A stretch of 64,000 nucleotides of DNA, taken from Blasia pusilla (lineage: Eukaryota; Marchantiophyta; Marchantiopsida; Blasiales). Where the stretch lies: positions 3,658,001 to 3,722,000 of the forward strand of contig CM114275.1 of the NCBI GenBank assembly GCA_050084515.1, written 5' to 3'. Shown here piece by piece: positions 1 through 9,904 of this stretch. The position numbers were made by a program, and so were the translations under genes. How positions within the stretch are numbered: position 1 is the stretch's first letter; each line of letters opens with the position of its first letter. A model generated the notes under the pieces. That model did no database searches and was not told the origin of the DNA. It was given only the letters and a program-made list of their open reading frames with translations.

Positions 1-720
1 GAAGGATTTCCTTACAGAACTGGAACTGTACTTCAAGGCATATAGAGGGCAGCTGAGCAGGACAAGGTGACGGTAGCCGTTACTTTCCTGAAGGATCATG
101 CGCTACAATGGTGGACAGCTCAACGAGAGGAATATCTGGGCGGCAAGTCACCTCTGAGTTGGGAGGAGTTCAAGGTGTTGATTGGGGATCGATTCACTCT
201 AGAGTACCAAGGGTTGCGCGACATGGTGGAATGCGTGCGGATGCAGCAGAGTGGTTCCTTAAGCGCGTATGTAAGGGAGTTTAGTGCGAAACTGACTTCT
301 ATTCCAAAGATGGATGAGCATGCGAAGAAGGCTATCTTCATTAGTGGACTCAAGCCGAGCGCTAAAAAGGCCCTTTATCGAATGCCGACGTTGCCAGATA
401 CCTGCGATCTCCTAAAGCTGGCGAAGCGGATTGGGACGATGAGGTCCAAACCCAGAAACCCTTTGAGCCAAAAGGTTTTTCGAAGAAGTCGAAAAATAAG
501 GAGGCCTTCAAAAGAGTCTGGATTGGGGGCCAGCACGATCCAGGAGAGTCGTCTGCCCCGGCAGCAAAACGAGTGGAACTTCATCCAAAGCCGAGAGGAG
601 GACAGTACTCGAAGTCAGGGAACGGCAAGGTCATATGCTATAACTGTGATGAACCCGGGCACCTAGCAAAATTGTGTTCGAAACCGAAGGTTAGTAATGG
701 GAGTATGATTGCGTTTGCTG
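1..720 (+). pseudogene. gag: gypsy gag: capsid region and CCHC nucleocapsid
   Basis: The first 660 bases read as a plant gypsy capsid region: an ALQWW motif, then a run like WEEFK..F...Y and a conserved SAYVREF stretch, which are typical of retrotransposon gag domains. A zinc knuckle of the form C-x2-C-x4-H-x4-C (CYNCDEPGHLAKLC) follows at 636-677 in a different frame, so a frameshift lies between about 570 and 620. Another disruption near 50-60 separates the first few codons from the rest. Gag would package the element RNA in cytoplasmic particles. The N terminus is outside the window. Confidence 0.9.
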
Positions 721-1136
721 CTAAGCATCTGTTGGCGGGTGATCTCGAGACGTCCCTTCAGGTCACCAAGAGGACGCACAATTTGGTGTACCTAAGATCC
801 AAGATTGTTGATCGCGATGTGTTGTTGCTCGTGGATACAGGTGCTTCGCACTCCTTCCTAAGCCCGAGAATCGTGAAGGAACTGGGGTTGTCTACCTCTA
901 AGGCGGATGAGCCCATTCGAGTAGGATTTGCAGGAGGCAAGTCTCATCGGACTTCTGATTTGGTCTTGGGCTTGACAGTAGGATGCGGGGTATTCGAGTT
1001 GAAGGAGAATTTCACTGTGTGCGAAATGGATGGCATTGACGGAGTCTTGGGGAATACATTCCTAGATGCGTATGAGGTGGAGGTAAGATGTAGACCCTTG
1101 AGGTTGAGCGTCTTGCTAAAAGGAAAACGGTTATAG
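721..1136 (+). pseudogene. gypsy aspartic protease
   Basis: Downstream of the zinc knuckle, in the same frame, lies a retropepsin-like domain. LLLVDTGASHSF carries the catalytic Asp in a D-T-G-A motif (834-845), and a downstream hydrophobic GVLGNTFL segment (about 1040-1065) matches the flap and C-terminal motif of retrotransposon proteases. It would process the Gag-Pol polyprotein inside particles. The frame ends in TAG at 1134-1136, and coding similarity continues in another frame, so this end is a frameshift rather than a natural terminus. Confidence 0.88.
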
Positions 1137-2168
1137 GTGCGGTTGGTCCGTGAGGTTCGGGCGAAAAAGGAGTTAGTGAACTCAATTACAAGGAGGAGCA
1201 TGACCGAGATGGAGGATGGATTTCTCTGCTTGATGAGACAAGTTGAGGAGGCTACAAGCAGAATACGCAGAGATCATGACACTGCTTCAAGGGGAATCCC
1301 AGAACCACTCCAGGAAGTGGTCGAGGAGTTTGAGGATGTCTTGACAAATGAGCTTCCGATGCCGCCACATAGAGCCGTTGATCATAAGATAGAGATCATA
1401 CCTGGTTCCCAACCGCCTTCAAAAGCACCATATAGGTTGAATCAGGAGGAACTTCTTGAGTTGAAAAAGCAGTTAAGTGAGCTCTTGGAAAAGGGTTACA
1501 TTAGGACTAGCAAGTCACCTTATGGGCACACTGTTCTCTTTGTAAAGAAGAAGGATGGAAAGATGAGGTGTGTTGATTTGCGTGCACTTTGAACAAAGTG
1601 GCGGTTCGAACAATTATCCTCTTCCAAGGATTGATGATCTCTTTGATAGGTCGGGCAAAGCGCGAGATATTTCAGTAGGATTGACTTGAAGTCAAGATAT
1701 TACAGATTCGGATTGCGAGGCACATGTGGAGAAGCTGCGTGCGAGGGACGAGATACTGGTTCCTTTGAGTTTGTAGTGATGCCTTTTGGTCTATGTAACG
1801 CGCCTCCGACGTTCACCACATTGATGAACTCCATTTTTCACAAGGAAATGGATGAGTATGTTATCATCTATATTGATGACATACTTATCTATTCGAAGTC
1901 ACTAGAAGAGCACGTTCGACATGTGAGAGCGGTCTTGTCTAAGCAAAGGGCAAATCAGCTATATGCGAATGTAGAGAAGAGCAAATTTGGTTTGAGCAAG
2001 ATCAAATTCTTGGGTCACGTGGTCAGTGCAGATGGCGTTAGTCCAGACATGGAGAAGGTGAAAGCGATTGTCGAGTGGGAACCCCCATCCAGTGTAAAGG
2101 GGATGAGGAGGTTCATAGGTGCGGTGCACTTCTATCGCACTTATGTGAAAAACTTTTGGGAATTGTGA
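1137..2168 (+). pseudogene. gypsy reverse transcriptase
   Basis: The region opens with a linker and the gypsy RT start: a PPSKAPYRL.QEELLELKKQL segment, then the GYIRTSKSPYG and VLFVKKKDGKMR motifs. The frame breaks at about 1590, where the expected Asn/Tyr/Pro motif is split across frames, and resumes at 1686. SFEFVVMPFGLCNAPPTF and the catalytic YIDD box (1869-1880) follow, with the FLGHVVS and MRRFIGAVHFYR motifs after them. The stretch near 1690-1760 fits the family only poorly and probably carries small indels. The frame is lost again at about 2160. The domain copies RNA into DNA during retrotransposition. Confidence 0.93.
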
Positions 2169-2650
2169 GGCCTCTCACGGATTGGACAACAAAGTTTGCC
2201 AACACGACTTGGACCCAGGAAGTTAATGAGGCATTCAGCTGAGTGAAGCAGATTCTATCGCAGGAACCAGTGTTAAAGCTGCCGGAGTTTGACAAACCGT
2301 TCGAAGTGCATAACGATGCTAGTGATTTCGCGGTTGCAGGAATGTTGGTGCAAGAAGGGAGACCGGTGGCATACGAGAGCAAGAAGCTTAGCGATATTGT
2401 AAGGAGATGGCCCACTCACAAGAAAGAGTTGTTCGCGGTGGTACATTGCTTGAGGAAGTGCCGGCATTATCTAGGGCTCCACAGGACTCGAGTATTCACC
2501 GATAATATATCACTCAAGTATTTTGAGACCCAAGATTGAGTGACACCGAAATAACTGCGATGGCATGATACCTTGGCGTTGATGGATGTTGAGTTGATTC
2601 ACAAGCCAGGTAAAGATAATGTGATTCCAGATGCGTTGAGTCACAAGGAG
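2169..2650 (+). pseudogene. gypsy RNase H domain
   Basis: Coding similarity resumes after a frameshift and a TGA at about 2240. EPVLKLPEFDKPFEVHNDASDFAV contains the usual first Asp motif region. VAYESKKL, the WPTHKKELFAVVHCL segment with its conserved Glu and the FTDNISLKYF segment follow, ending in the IHKPGKDNVIPDALSHK motif at about 2600-2650. The frame is broken near 2537. RNase H degrades the RNA strand of the RNA:DNA hybrid. No complete frame survives. Confidence 0.9.
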
Positions 2651-4165
2651 AAACACATGCCATCGACGAAACAGGTCTTGAGAGCAATGTTCCCTAAAGA
2701 AACAGACCTGGAAAGAAGGATTCGTGAAGGATATATGAAGGATGCTCACGTAGGGGAGTACCTGAGGAAGTTGAAGCAGGATGAGAAGGTGGCCAACGTA
2801 AGTTTGAGGCACGGTTTACTAAGGTTCAAGCAGAGTAGGATCTATGTAGGGCAAGGCAGGATGCGAACCAAAGTGTTAGCGGAGTGTCACGACGGACCCT
2901 TGGCAGGACATAAAGGAGAGAAATCTACGTTGGCTGTTTTGTCGAAGCGGTTCTTTTGGCCCAACATGAAAGAGGATGTTGCTCAATATGTGAAGACCTG
3001 TGTGACCTGCCAAGCGAATAGAGTTTCTTATGATAAGAAACAAGGCTTGCTGCATCCCTTTCCTATCCGAGAAGGACCCTTGCAAAGTGTGAGTATGGAT
3101 TTCATCACGAGTCTTCCGGAATCTGAGGGATACAACGCTATACTTCTGATTGTTGATCGGTTTAGCAAGTTGGCGAGATTCGTGCCGACAATGGATTCCG
3201 CAACGGCTTATACGATGTCGCAATTGTTTCTCGATAGGTGGTGGCATGCTCACGGGTTGCCGAGGAGCATTGTTTCAGATCGGGATCCAAAGTTTACCAG
3301 TGCTTTCTGGAAGCACTTGTTCAGAAGGTTTAAGACCAAGCTGAGTTTCAATACGGCTTTCCACCCACAGACGGATGGATAGACTGAAAAGGTAAACTCA
3401 ATCGTGAATCGATTTAAGGAATTATGTGTCTTTGATCAACGAGATTGGGTCAAGTGGTTGAGCATGGCGGAGTACTGCTACAACTCGACCAAGCATTCTG
3501 CAACTGGAGAATCTCCGTTTCTCCTGGCAAATGGATGAGAGCCAGAAGGGCCTCGTGACCTAGCCCTTTCAAAGGGTACTACATTGGCACGAACACCACA
3601 AGCGACGGTAGAAGGTTTGTTGGTAGAGATGCAAGAACAGGAAGAGCGAGCGAGGCGAAGTCTTGCAAAGGCTCAAATGAGGTACGTTAAGCATGCTAAC
3701 AAGATTCGGCGCCAAGTACGATTCCAAGTTGGAGAGCAAGTGTGGTTGAGTGTGAAGAACCTCACTCTTCCGAAAAAGTTGTCTGCGAAGCTGTCTGCCA
3801 AGTATGTTGGACCGTATGTGATTGTGGCAAACCCGTTTGAGGATGTGTACACGTTGAGGCTGCCGAACGAGTTCAAGATTCACCGGACCTTTCATGTGTC
3901 ATTGTTGAAGAAATATCTTCAAGATAATGGACGTTTTGTGCGGAGACAGGTGGTGAGACCGCACCCGGTCATCATAAATGAAGAGCCGGAGTTTGAGGTG
4001 GAGACCATCTTACATTCGAGGCGTCGGGCCAACAAGTATGAATACTTGGTAAAATGGAAAGGCTATCATTTGAAGGAAGCGACTTGGATTGCGGAGGCGG
4101 ATTTGAAACACGCGCAAGAGTTGTTGCGAGACTTCAAGCGAACACAAGCAAAGCACATACGTTAG
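2651..4165 (+). pseudogene. gypsy integrase with C-terminal chromodomain
   Basis: An HHCC zinc-binding region (HDGPLAGHKG, then CVTCQAN) precedes the D,D-35-E core. The first Asp is in SMDFITSLP (3098-3100), the second in IVSDRDPKFTS (3278-3280) and the Glu just after HPQTDG (3386-3388). An amber codon at 3380-3382 replaces the highly conserved Gln between Gly and Thr there, which fits a CAG to TAG change. Another stop is near 3538. The C-terminal part includes the VGPYVI and HRTFHVSLLKKY motifs and then a chromodomain at about 3988-4145 (EYLVKWKGY, TWIAEADL). In chromoviruses this module directs integration to particular chromatin. The protein ends at 4163-4165. Confidence 0.93.
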
Positions 4166-4842
4166 TACGAGGAGAAGCTAGAGACATGACTTGTAACTAG
4201 TGGAATCTTGGGCCGAAGGCCGTTGTAACTAGAATATGCTAGTGTTGCAATAAAAGAGTGTATGAATTTGGAGATTCGATGCCAGAGTTGATTGCAATTT
4301 GTATGTGGTAGTGCATGGCTATGAGTCGTTCATCATAGGCTTAGGATGTAAGTCAAGAGGACAGACAAGGAGTATTTGAGGTGAGAGCTTGTATGTGGAT
4401 AAGCACCTAGAACAGGATCTTGTGTTGGATTACACTCGGGCTCGCCATAGCGTCAGCAGGGCAGATGAAGTGTGTCTTGGGGCTTGGGGTGATCTTACTT
4501 GTGGCTACATAAGTAAACTTAGTGACGCGCCTAAGTTGAATACGACAGCGACCCAATAGTAGTACGATTTGTAGACCAGGTAAACAGGTGTGATGTTTAC
4601 AGGAATGAGTCAGAAGAGTCTAAGGTTGCACACTTAGTTAGCTTATTTGATAGGTTAGTTCCTTAGAACTAGTCCAGGCTTATCAAAGAGGAGAGGCTAA
4701 TAATTCTAAGTGGGGCAAAGCGACAACTATAGACTAAGAGGAATTGCGGGTTAGCCACCAGAACGCAATTCAATGTCAAGGGGTAGGCTGCCCAAGAGAC
4801 TTGACATAACAAATGTTTGCGTTGATGAGGGCATCAACCTCT
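4166..4842 (+). other. Non-coding spacer between integrase and 3' LTR
   Basis: About 680 bases separate the chromodomain stop from the polypurine tract. No coding similarity was found. Long 3' spacers of this kind occur in several plant chromovirus lineages, so it probably belongs to the element. Confidence 0.6.
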
Positions 4843-4855
4843 AAAGAGGGGTGAG
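4843..4855 (+). promoter_or_regulatory. Polypurine tract of the gypsy element
   Basis: A purine-rich stretch, AAAGAGGGGTGAG, interrupted by a single T, lies directly against the TGTCG start of the LTR. This is the position of the plus-strand DNA primer in LTR retrotransposons. Confidence 0.7.
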
Positions 4856-5855
4856 TGTCGCGACTTTCATGACCAAACGAGTGTCAAACGGAACATCGGA
4901 ACATTAGCGGGCTCACGCTAAGATGGTTTGCGCGTTGGAGTAGTCTCGAAGAGGAGACAAGAGACGAGATGCGAGCGAGGCTTCGCATTTCAGATGTTGT
5001 GGTCGCGACCAAGAAACCTGGTCCAAACGCGGAATGAGACTTGAAAGAAGTTGAGTCTAGAAAGTGGGTTGCCAAAAGGAAGAATCCGGATTTGGAACGC
5101 CACTAGCGTTTGAGAGTTTTCGACTGTATTTATGGCCATAACTTTTAGCGCTAAGATGCGTTTGGATTAAATAAGGGTGCGTTGGAAGGCTTATGGAAAG
5201 CCAGTTCAAACACACTAAAGATCTCTGCAAATGCATAAGCAGTGGCTGAGAAACAACCCGGAAACGACTATAAGTGAAGTCGGGTTGAGGGCCACAATGA
5301 AGGGCTCGACCCTCCTTTTCCAAAGGGGGTTATTGGAGAACCCCAGAAGTACTAGTAAGGGGGAAGGTCTCTAAGAGTGCTTGGAACCAGAACCCCACTT
5401 TGGGCACCGCGGGGCGGCTCAAGGGCATGGAACAGAACGCGAGTTTGGGGGTTGGGTTGGAAAACTTGCACCAAGTCTATTGAGGCGATTTTAGACGTCC
5501 CTCTTGGATTTCACCCCGCGACTCAATTACTTGGGTCTCGGTTTGGAGCTTATACGAGGTCCGTTGAACAGTTGAGATCGCTAGGCGCGCAAGTGCCGTT
5601 TCAGATCCCTGGACTAACCAGGAAATCTGTTCCAAGTCTTGAAGGACTTGCCGTGTTTTGGAAACTAGGAACTAAAGAAGGTTGAGCTTGATGAGATGCC
5701 GAATTGAGAACTCGGTGGGTTGGAACGCTGGTTGGCCCAAACCCGACTAATGAGAGTGCGTGTTTGGATGCAGATCGGTGATGAGATCGTGACCTACTGA
5801 ACATACGCTTCCGCAACACTAAAGATTGATGTTCAAGGAGAGTAGGGGCACGACA
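4856..5855 (+). repeat. 3' LTR of the gypsy element (1,000 bp)
   Basis: It begins TGTCG right after the polypurine tract and ends CGACA, a 5-bp inverted terminus of the TG...CA type. The length is 1,000 bp. The 3' three quarters match 49020-49776 at moderate identity (shared landmarks: a GGATTTGGAA block, an ACTAGCGTTTG block, an AGTGAGGGGGAG-like block and a GTTCAAGGAGAGTAGG end). Short open frames inside it show no protein similarity. The 5' LTR is outside the window, so LTR-LTR divergence cannot be judged. Confidence 0.8.
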
Positions 5856-5936
5856 ACTCGCTTGCCTACGTGCAAACAACGAATTCCCACCAGCCCCGTG
5901 GCATCTTTCTCATGTAAAAATAAAGAGTAGTAAAAA

Positions 5937-6380
5937 CGGCACACCCGGCCTAAAACTCCACTCCTCAATCTACATCGGCATATCAAGCCTCGTCCACCGT
6001 GTGCTATCAAGGAATCCGGACGCTAGCACCCTAGTCCTATCTCACACACATACTAGGGAGGTGCTCCAATGGCCCAACATGAGCCATCTTCCTCTCTTAT
6101 ATAGGGTTGGGAAGAACCAAAAGGCTCTTCCCCTAAAAATAGCCCTCTCCTTGGTTACCTGCGCGCATAGGTTACCAGGGGCGGGTGACCTGGTCAACAA
6201 GTCATCCAATTGTGAAAGACCTCAACATGAAAGTTGTCAGAAACGACGTTCCTAACACAATGGACCTATCCTCAACCTCATCCAACACCGTGGGACAAAG
6301 TTACACTCAAGATAGTCCGCTAGCTCCTACGCCCTATCCACGATAGAACTCGGCCTATCGGCTACTCAGATGTCACACAT
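5937..6380 (+). repeat. LTR-like repeat A, copy 1
   Basis: This stretch matches 17787-18240 in the same orientation over about 450 bp. Shared blocks include GCTCCAA.GGCCCAACATGAG, a CTCTTAT-A-rich TATA-like segment followed by a Gly/Lys-like AGAACCAA.AGGCTCTTCC block, and GCATAGGTTACCA. The TATA-like box (near 6098) and the length suggest part of an LTR or promoter region of a second retrotransposon family. No coding region is attached, so the family is unidentified. Confidence 0.55.
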
Positions 6381-7060
6381 GAGACACCAAAAATGAGGGT
6401 CTAAGCTCTAAGATGCATCTAGGCAGTTGAGGGTTGTAGAATCTACATGCGGCTGTGCCAAGCCATCTTGGGGGATAACTAGTCAAACACAAGTCTGCGG
6501 ATCGCGTACCATCTTTGAGTTAGGGGCCAAAACAAGGTTGCATGTGGACAAGGTTTGTGTCCATGAACATGTCCACGTCTATGGACTTACGTCCGACCTA
6601 TGGAAGGACTCGTCCATGGGGGGGGCCCACCTTCCCCTTCTTTCTCAATCCTCCACTTGCCCTTCGTGTTCCATACTCTCACGTTTCTTCCTCTCTCCAC
6701 CTCCAATCCCTCCTCCCTTATTGCCCCACTCACTCTTGCCGTGCATTCCATCATGAACTATAAGTGTGGGTCCCACCTCTTGAGATTTATGTCTATGTCT
6801 GTCCTAGGGATGGACTTGTCGATTTTTATGCAACCGTAAGCCAAAATATCAAAGGCCTGATATGGACAATGGGGAAGGTGGGACTCCCATGGATAACCCC
6901 ATTAGGACGTAGAGGGAGATATATTCTCCCTCTCTACCTGCTCAAGTTTAAAAATAAGGGATCAATGGTGATGCATGTTTGGCCATGTTTTAGGTTTGAG
7001 CTAAGGAACCATTTGAGATGCACCTTGAGGAAATAATTGACTTGCTCCGGTTAAGACGAG
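6381..7060 (+). repeat. LTR-like repeat B, copy 1, interrupted by a hAT MITE
   Basis: Outside the MITE at 6533-6838, this sequence matches 28630-29060 and, in its second half, 31350-31520. Shared landmarks are AAGCTCTAAGATGC, AGTCAAACA, ATGGG.AAGGTGGGA, AAGGGAT-AAT and TTTGAGCTAAGGAACCATTTGAGATG. It directly follows repeat A and may be the same LTR. Similarity stops near 7060. Confidence 0.65.
6533..6838 (+). mobile_element. hAT-type MITE, copy 1 (306 bp)
   Basis: Its left end is CAAGGTTGCA. Its right end, read inward from the other strand, is TACGGTTGCA, giving a 10-bp terminal inverted repeat with two mismatches. The flanks are GGCCAAAA (6525-6532) and AGCCAAAA (6839-6846), a 7/8 match. 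The 8-bp duplication and CA...TG-like ends fit the hAT superfamily. The related repeat at 28.8 kb has a single GGGCCAAAAT and no insert, which is the empty site. Internal blocks such as GTCCATGGAC-like motifs and CATGAACTATAAGTGTGGG recur in the other copies. It has no coding capacity. Confidence 0.85.
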
Positions 7061-7946
7061 CGAATTGGGAAGTTTGGTCCAACTTCAGGGAAGAGGATTG
7101 CTAAGACGATAGCTTTCACTTAGAGAAAATCGGATCTAATTAGTGCTTGACTGCTTCTCGATTACCTTCAAAACTCACAGTCGATTGAGTCTTTAAGACT
7201 TGATCTAAGATTTCTTCTTACAAACCTCAAGGTTGGAAGTGCTTCAAGGCAAAGCAAGAAGACGTAGAGATTGAACTCTACGACGATTATGCATATAATG
7301 GTTCAATTAGAAGGATCTTCCTCTCATGAAAAAACTTTTATTATGGCCTATGTATCTCCTCTCTTAATAAAGGCTTCAGAGGTAGTTGAAGAAGAATGTA
7401 TATAGTATGCTCAAAGTTGATAGTGGTAGGTTGTTCAAGTGATAACTCATGCACACATGTTATTAAAGAACTTCCCGATAAAAATATAATTGAAAATTAA
7501 ATTTAGTTGTGAGTAGAAATGGCAAAGATTACCAAGGAGTTAATCAATTTAAAGTAATGTAAAATTGAAATTTGTAGGGAATACTAAAACCATTTGAGAT
7601 TGGAATAATCTTACCATGAGTCATCAGTATGCATCCGACTCGATCATCGTTAGAACTTCATTGTGGGATGTCCGCTATGGTTATCATCATCCAATCAATG
7701 CCACTCTAGACATCCGTATTAAAGAAACATTTTCTTGGTATTTTAATACACATCTATATTATTATTGGAAAATACCTTCTTCATTTGCAAACACCTCTTT
7801 GTTGGTTTGACATGTGAAGGTGGACAGCAAGAAAAAAAAAATTTCTATGCGGACAAGAAAAAAATTTATATACATCATGATTAGCCCCTTCACTCACTAG
7901 TTTCAAATACTAGTGAGAACGCCGGGTGTCGAATTTTACCGTGTCG
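7061..7946. other. AT-rich sequence, no gene recognised
   Basis: I see no coding similarity, terminal repeats or RNA gene. Short runs of A and scattered short frames only. Confidence 0.5.
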
Positions 7947-9519
7947 CTACAACAGTGATATGGGTAGTGAATTTTTTTTTTTCATTTTATGGATCTTGTT
8001 TATAATCTCTATGGTGTGCATTACAGCGGCGTCAGGTCCTGTTCCTGGCGTGCCAAAGACATGTGGCTCATAGTCATTAGCGTTTCGATTTATGTGATGG
8101 AAAGTAATAGTATTGCAGTAGAACCCTTCTTCCGAGAAGTCTTTCGTTAAGGTGCCACACATAGTTGAGATGGATGGTACCTAAATCTGAACCATGTGTG
8201 CCGCTCTTTGTCAAAGCTCTGCAACTGAAAACTGTCTCATGCTCTCGCTGCTAGCCCTGCCAAATGCTAATGGCTCCTTTTCTGTAGCGATTTTCTATAC
8301 CCTGGATTCGGTACACCCTGAAATTTGGTACAGAAATTGTTGATTGTGTCGAGGATTGAAGACTCTGAAAGTTCGAGTGAGTAGATAGTGATCCGGGTCG
8401 AGGGGACAAGAGACACCCGGTCGTGGATGGGATGGAATGAGTGATTCAATTTCAGAATCCACACGTGTCGCGGATATCTTATGAATTAAATTTACTCCAA
8501 TGCCCGTTAGATTCTCTGCTGTGGAGGTGGCACCGTGACTGGTACATTGGAGGCCGCACCACAAAAATGTAAGAGTACACTCTTCGGAAACTCCTTCTTT
8601 TCTATAACAAATCTCTCTACAACTAATAAGGAACTCTTACTTTTCTAATCAATGTCAACAAATAAGAGGGAAATCTTATTTTTCTAGAATCGATCTGCTA
8701 GCAAATATGAGGGAACAGGAAGGATTTGGGGCCGGTAAACTCCCGCGAAGCAACTTCGGATAGCACTTGCCTGATCAAACGCTCCCATGCGCACTATGTA
8801 CCAATTGAAAATCTCTAGTGCTTATCTCATGATATGCTATGCATTGTGTCAAATCTCTCCCGTTGTTGTGATTTGATGACCTTGACCTAAACTCTGTGTC
8901 CTCCGTCTAATCGGCTACAATATCCTAGAATGTCGTGGCAAAAAGAAACAGTTGAATACGAAAGGACGGCAGTGAAGCCTCTCGATGGCTGGCTATGTGT
9001 ATTCTAACATGGAGAAGCCACAATCATGAACGCTTTGGAGGCGTGGAACATACATTATTTGCGGAGCGGACTCACGGATAGAATTAAGCACCAGGGGATG
9101 GATGATTTACTCGAGTACACATTCTTGAGGTTCGTAAAGTGCATGTACAAGCGTCGATCTTCAAGATGGGAAGCAAGTAACACAAGATCGATGGTGCATT
9201 CTGATGATTCAAACTTTCATGTGACAGTCCAACAAAGTGCATTCCATCCTAGATAAAAATCCAAATGGACGGCACTCGTAGAGATAATATAAATGCTACA
9301 GGTTGTATAAAATCTCTAGATGCATAAAATCATGTTTTCAATGCTGTAAATGCTTAAGGCCACATTCTATCCTAGATGAAATCCTGAAGCATTTCTAAAA
9401 CCTTATGCAAATTCACAGCAAGATTTTATATAAAGTCAAGAGATGCGGTTCAAAAAGGCTATGTTCGATTTCTTGAAAAGATACATGATCGAAGAGAGAT
9501 GGTTGTTTCCACCTCTAGA
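7947..9519. other. GC-richer stretch without recognised gene
   Basis: A minus-strand frame of 71 codons (7947-8162) begins Met-Cys-Gly and is open but matches no family I know. An 11-base T run near 7972-7982 would be a poly(A) on the minus strand. The rest has only short frames. The base composition changes from the AT-rich left flank and continues into the mutarotase fragment, so this may be non-coding sequence downstream of that former gene. Confidence 0.35.
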
Positions 9520-9904
9520 TCATATAGTGGAGAATCTGTGGATCATGATGTGTTTATAAACCTCTCCCGGTTCCACAATCATGGTCGGAAATTTGGGCTC
9601 ATTCACTGCATTGGGGAAGCCTTGAGTTTCCAAGCAGAAGGCACCATGCATCTTATACTCCTTGCCTTCTTTCCCCATGATGACACAATCAACGTCGTTG
9701 GTGTAAGACTGTATCCCCGCTGCATTCGTCAGCAATTCCATCACTCATCTAGAAGCATGATCCACAACTCGCGCTGCTCTTCTCACACCATTAGCGTCTT
9801 CCTCATCATTGGCATCCAGCGCGTAGTTGTTGTCATAACCATTGCCTAGAACCTGCGTCATTCGAGATTGGATCGGAGACTCTTGAAGGAAGTCGAAGGG
9901 GAAC
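9520..9904 (-). pseudogene. Aldose 1-epimerase (galactose mutarotase) last exon, decayed
   Basis: Read on the minus strand, the fragment covers the C-terminal third of aldose 1-epimerase, the cytosolic enzyme that interconverts the alpha and beta anomers of galactose and glucose. Visible family motifs in order are FPFDFLQESPI, NGYDNNYALD (the substrate-binding GYDxNY motif), RRAARVVD, VMELLTNAAGIQSYT and HGAFCLETQGFPNAVNEP, which holds the catalytic Glu of the ETQ motif. PGEVYKH and a natural TGA follow at 9520-9522. An in-frame TGA at 9745-9747 sits where the family has Arg before Val-Met-Glu, which fits CGA to TGA. Upstream lies a pyrimidine-rich tract ending TTCTAG, a good splice acceptor at 9905-9906. 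It is therefore a genomic exon rather than a retrocopy. Earlier exons were not found to 10.7 kb. Confidence 0.85.

Larger units (their letters stand above)
1..5855 (+). mobile_element. Ty3/gypsy chromovirus, 5' end outside the window, decayed
   Basis: The order gag, CCHC knuckle, protease, reverse transcriptase, RNase H, integrase, chromodomain, polypurine tract and 3' LTR is visible along one strand. This order, with a C-terminal chromodomain on integrase, defines plant chromoviruses of Ty3/gypsy. The 5' LTR, primer-binding site and start of gag lie left of base 1. The polyprotein is broken by frameshifts (near 55, 570-620, 1136, 1590-1690 and 2160) and by stops at about 2240, 3380 and 3538, so it cannot encode a working product. 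A partial LTR of the same family is at 49.0-49.8 kb. Confidence 0.95.

Noticed and set aside
4884-5879. Open frames of 60-100 codons on both strands
   Set aside because: They fall in the gypsy LTR and match no protein family.
6542-6839. Several overlapping open frames rich in Pro, Ser and Leu, recurring at 31.1, 32.8, 34.7 and 54.7-55.0 kb
   Set aside because: They lie inside the hAT MITE copies, whose pyrimidine-rich middle yields open frames. They are not conserved in one frame.
7947-8162. Minus-strand 71-codon frame ending next to an A-rich tail, considered as a retrocopy 3' end of the mutarotase gene
   Set aside because: The mutarotase stop is 1.4 kb away and that exon has a splice acceptor, so a processed retrocopy does not fit.
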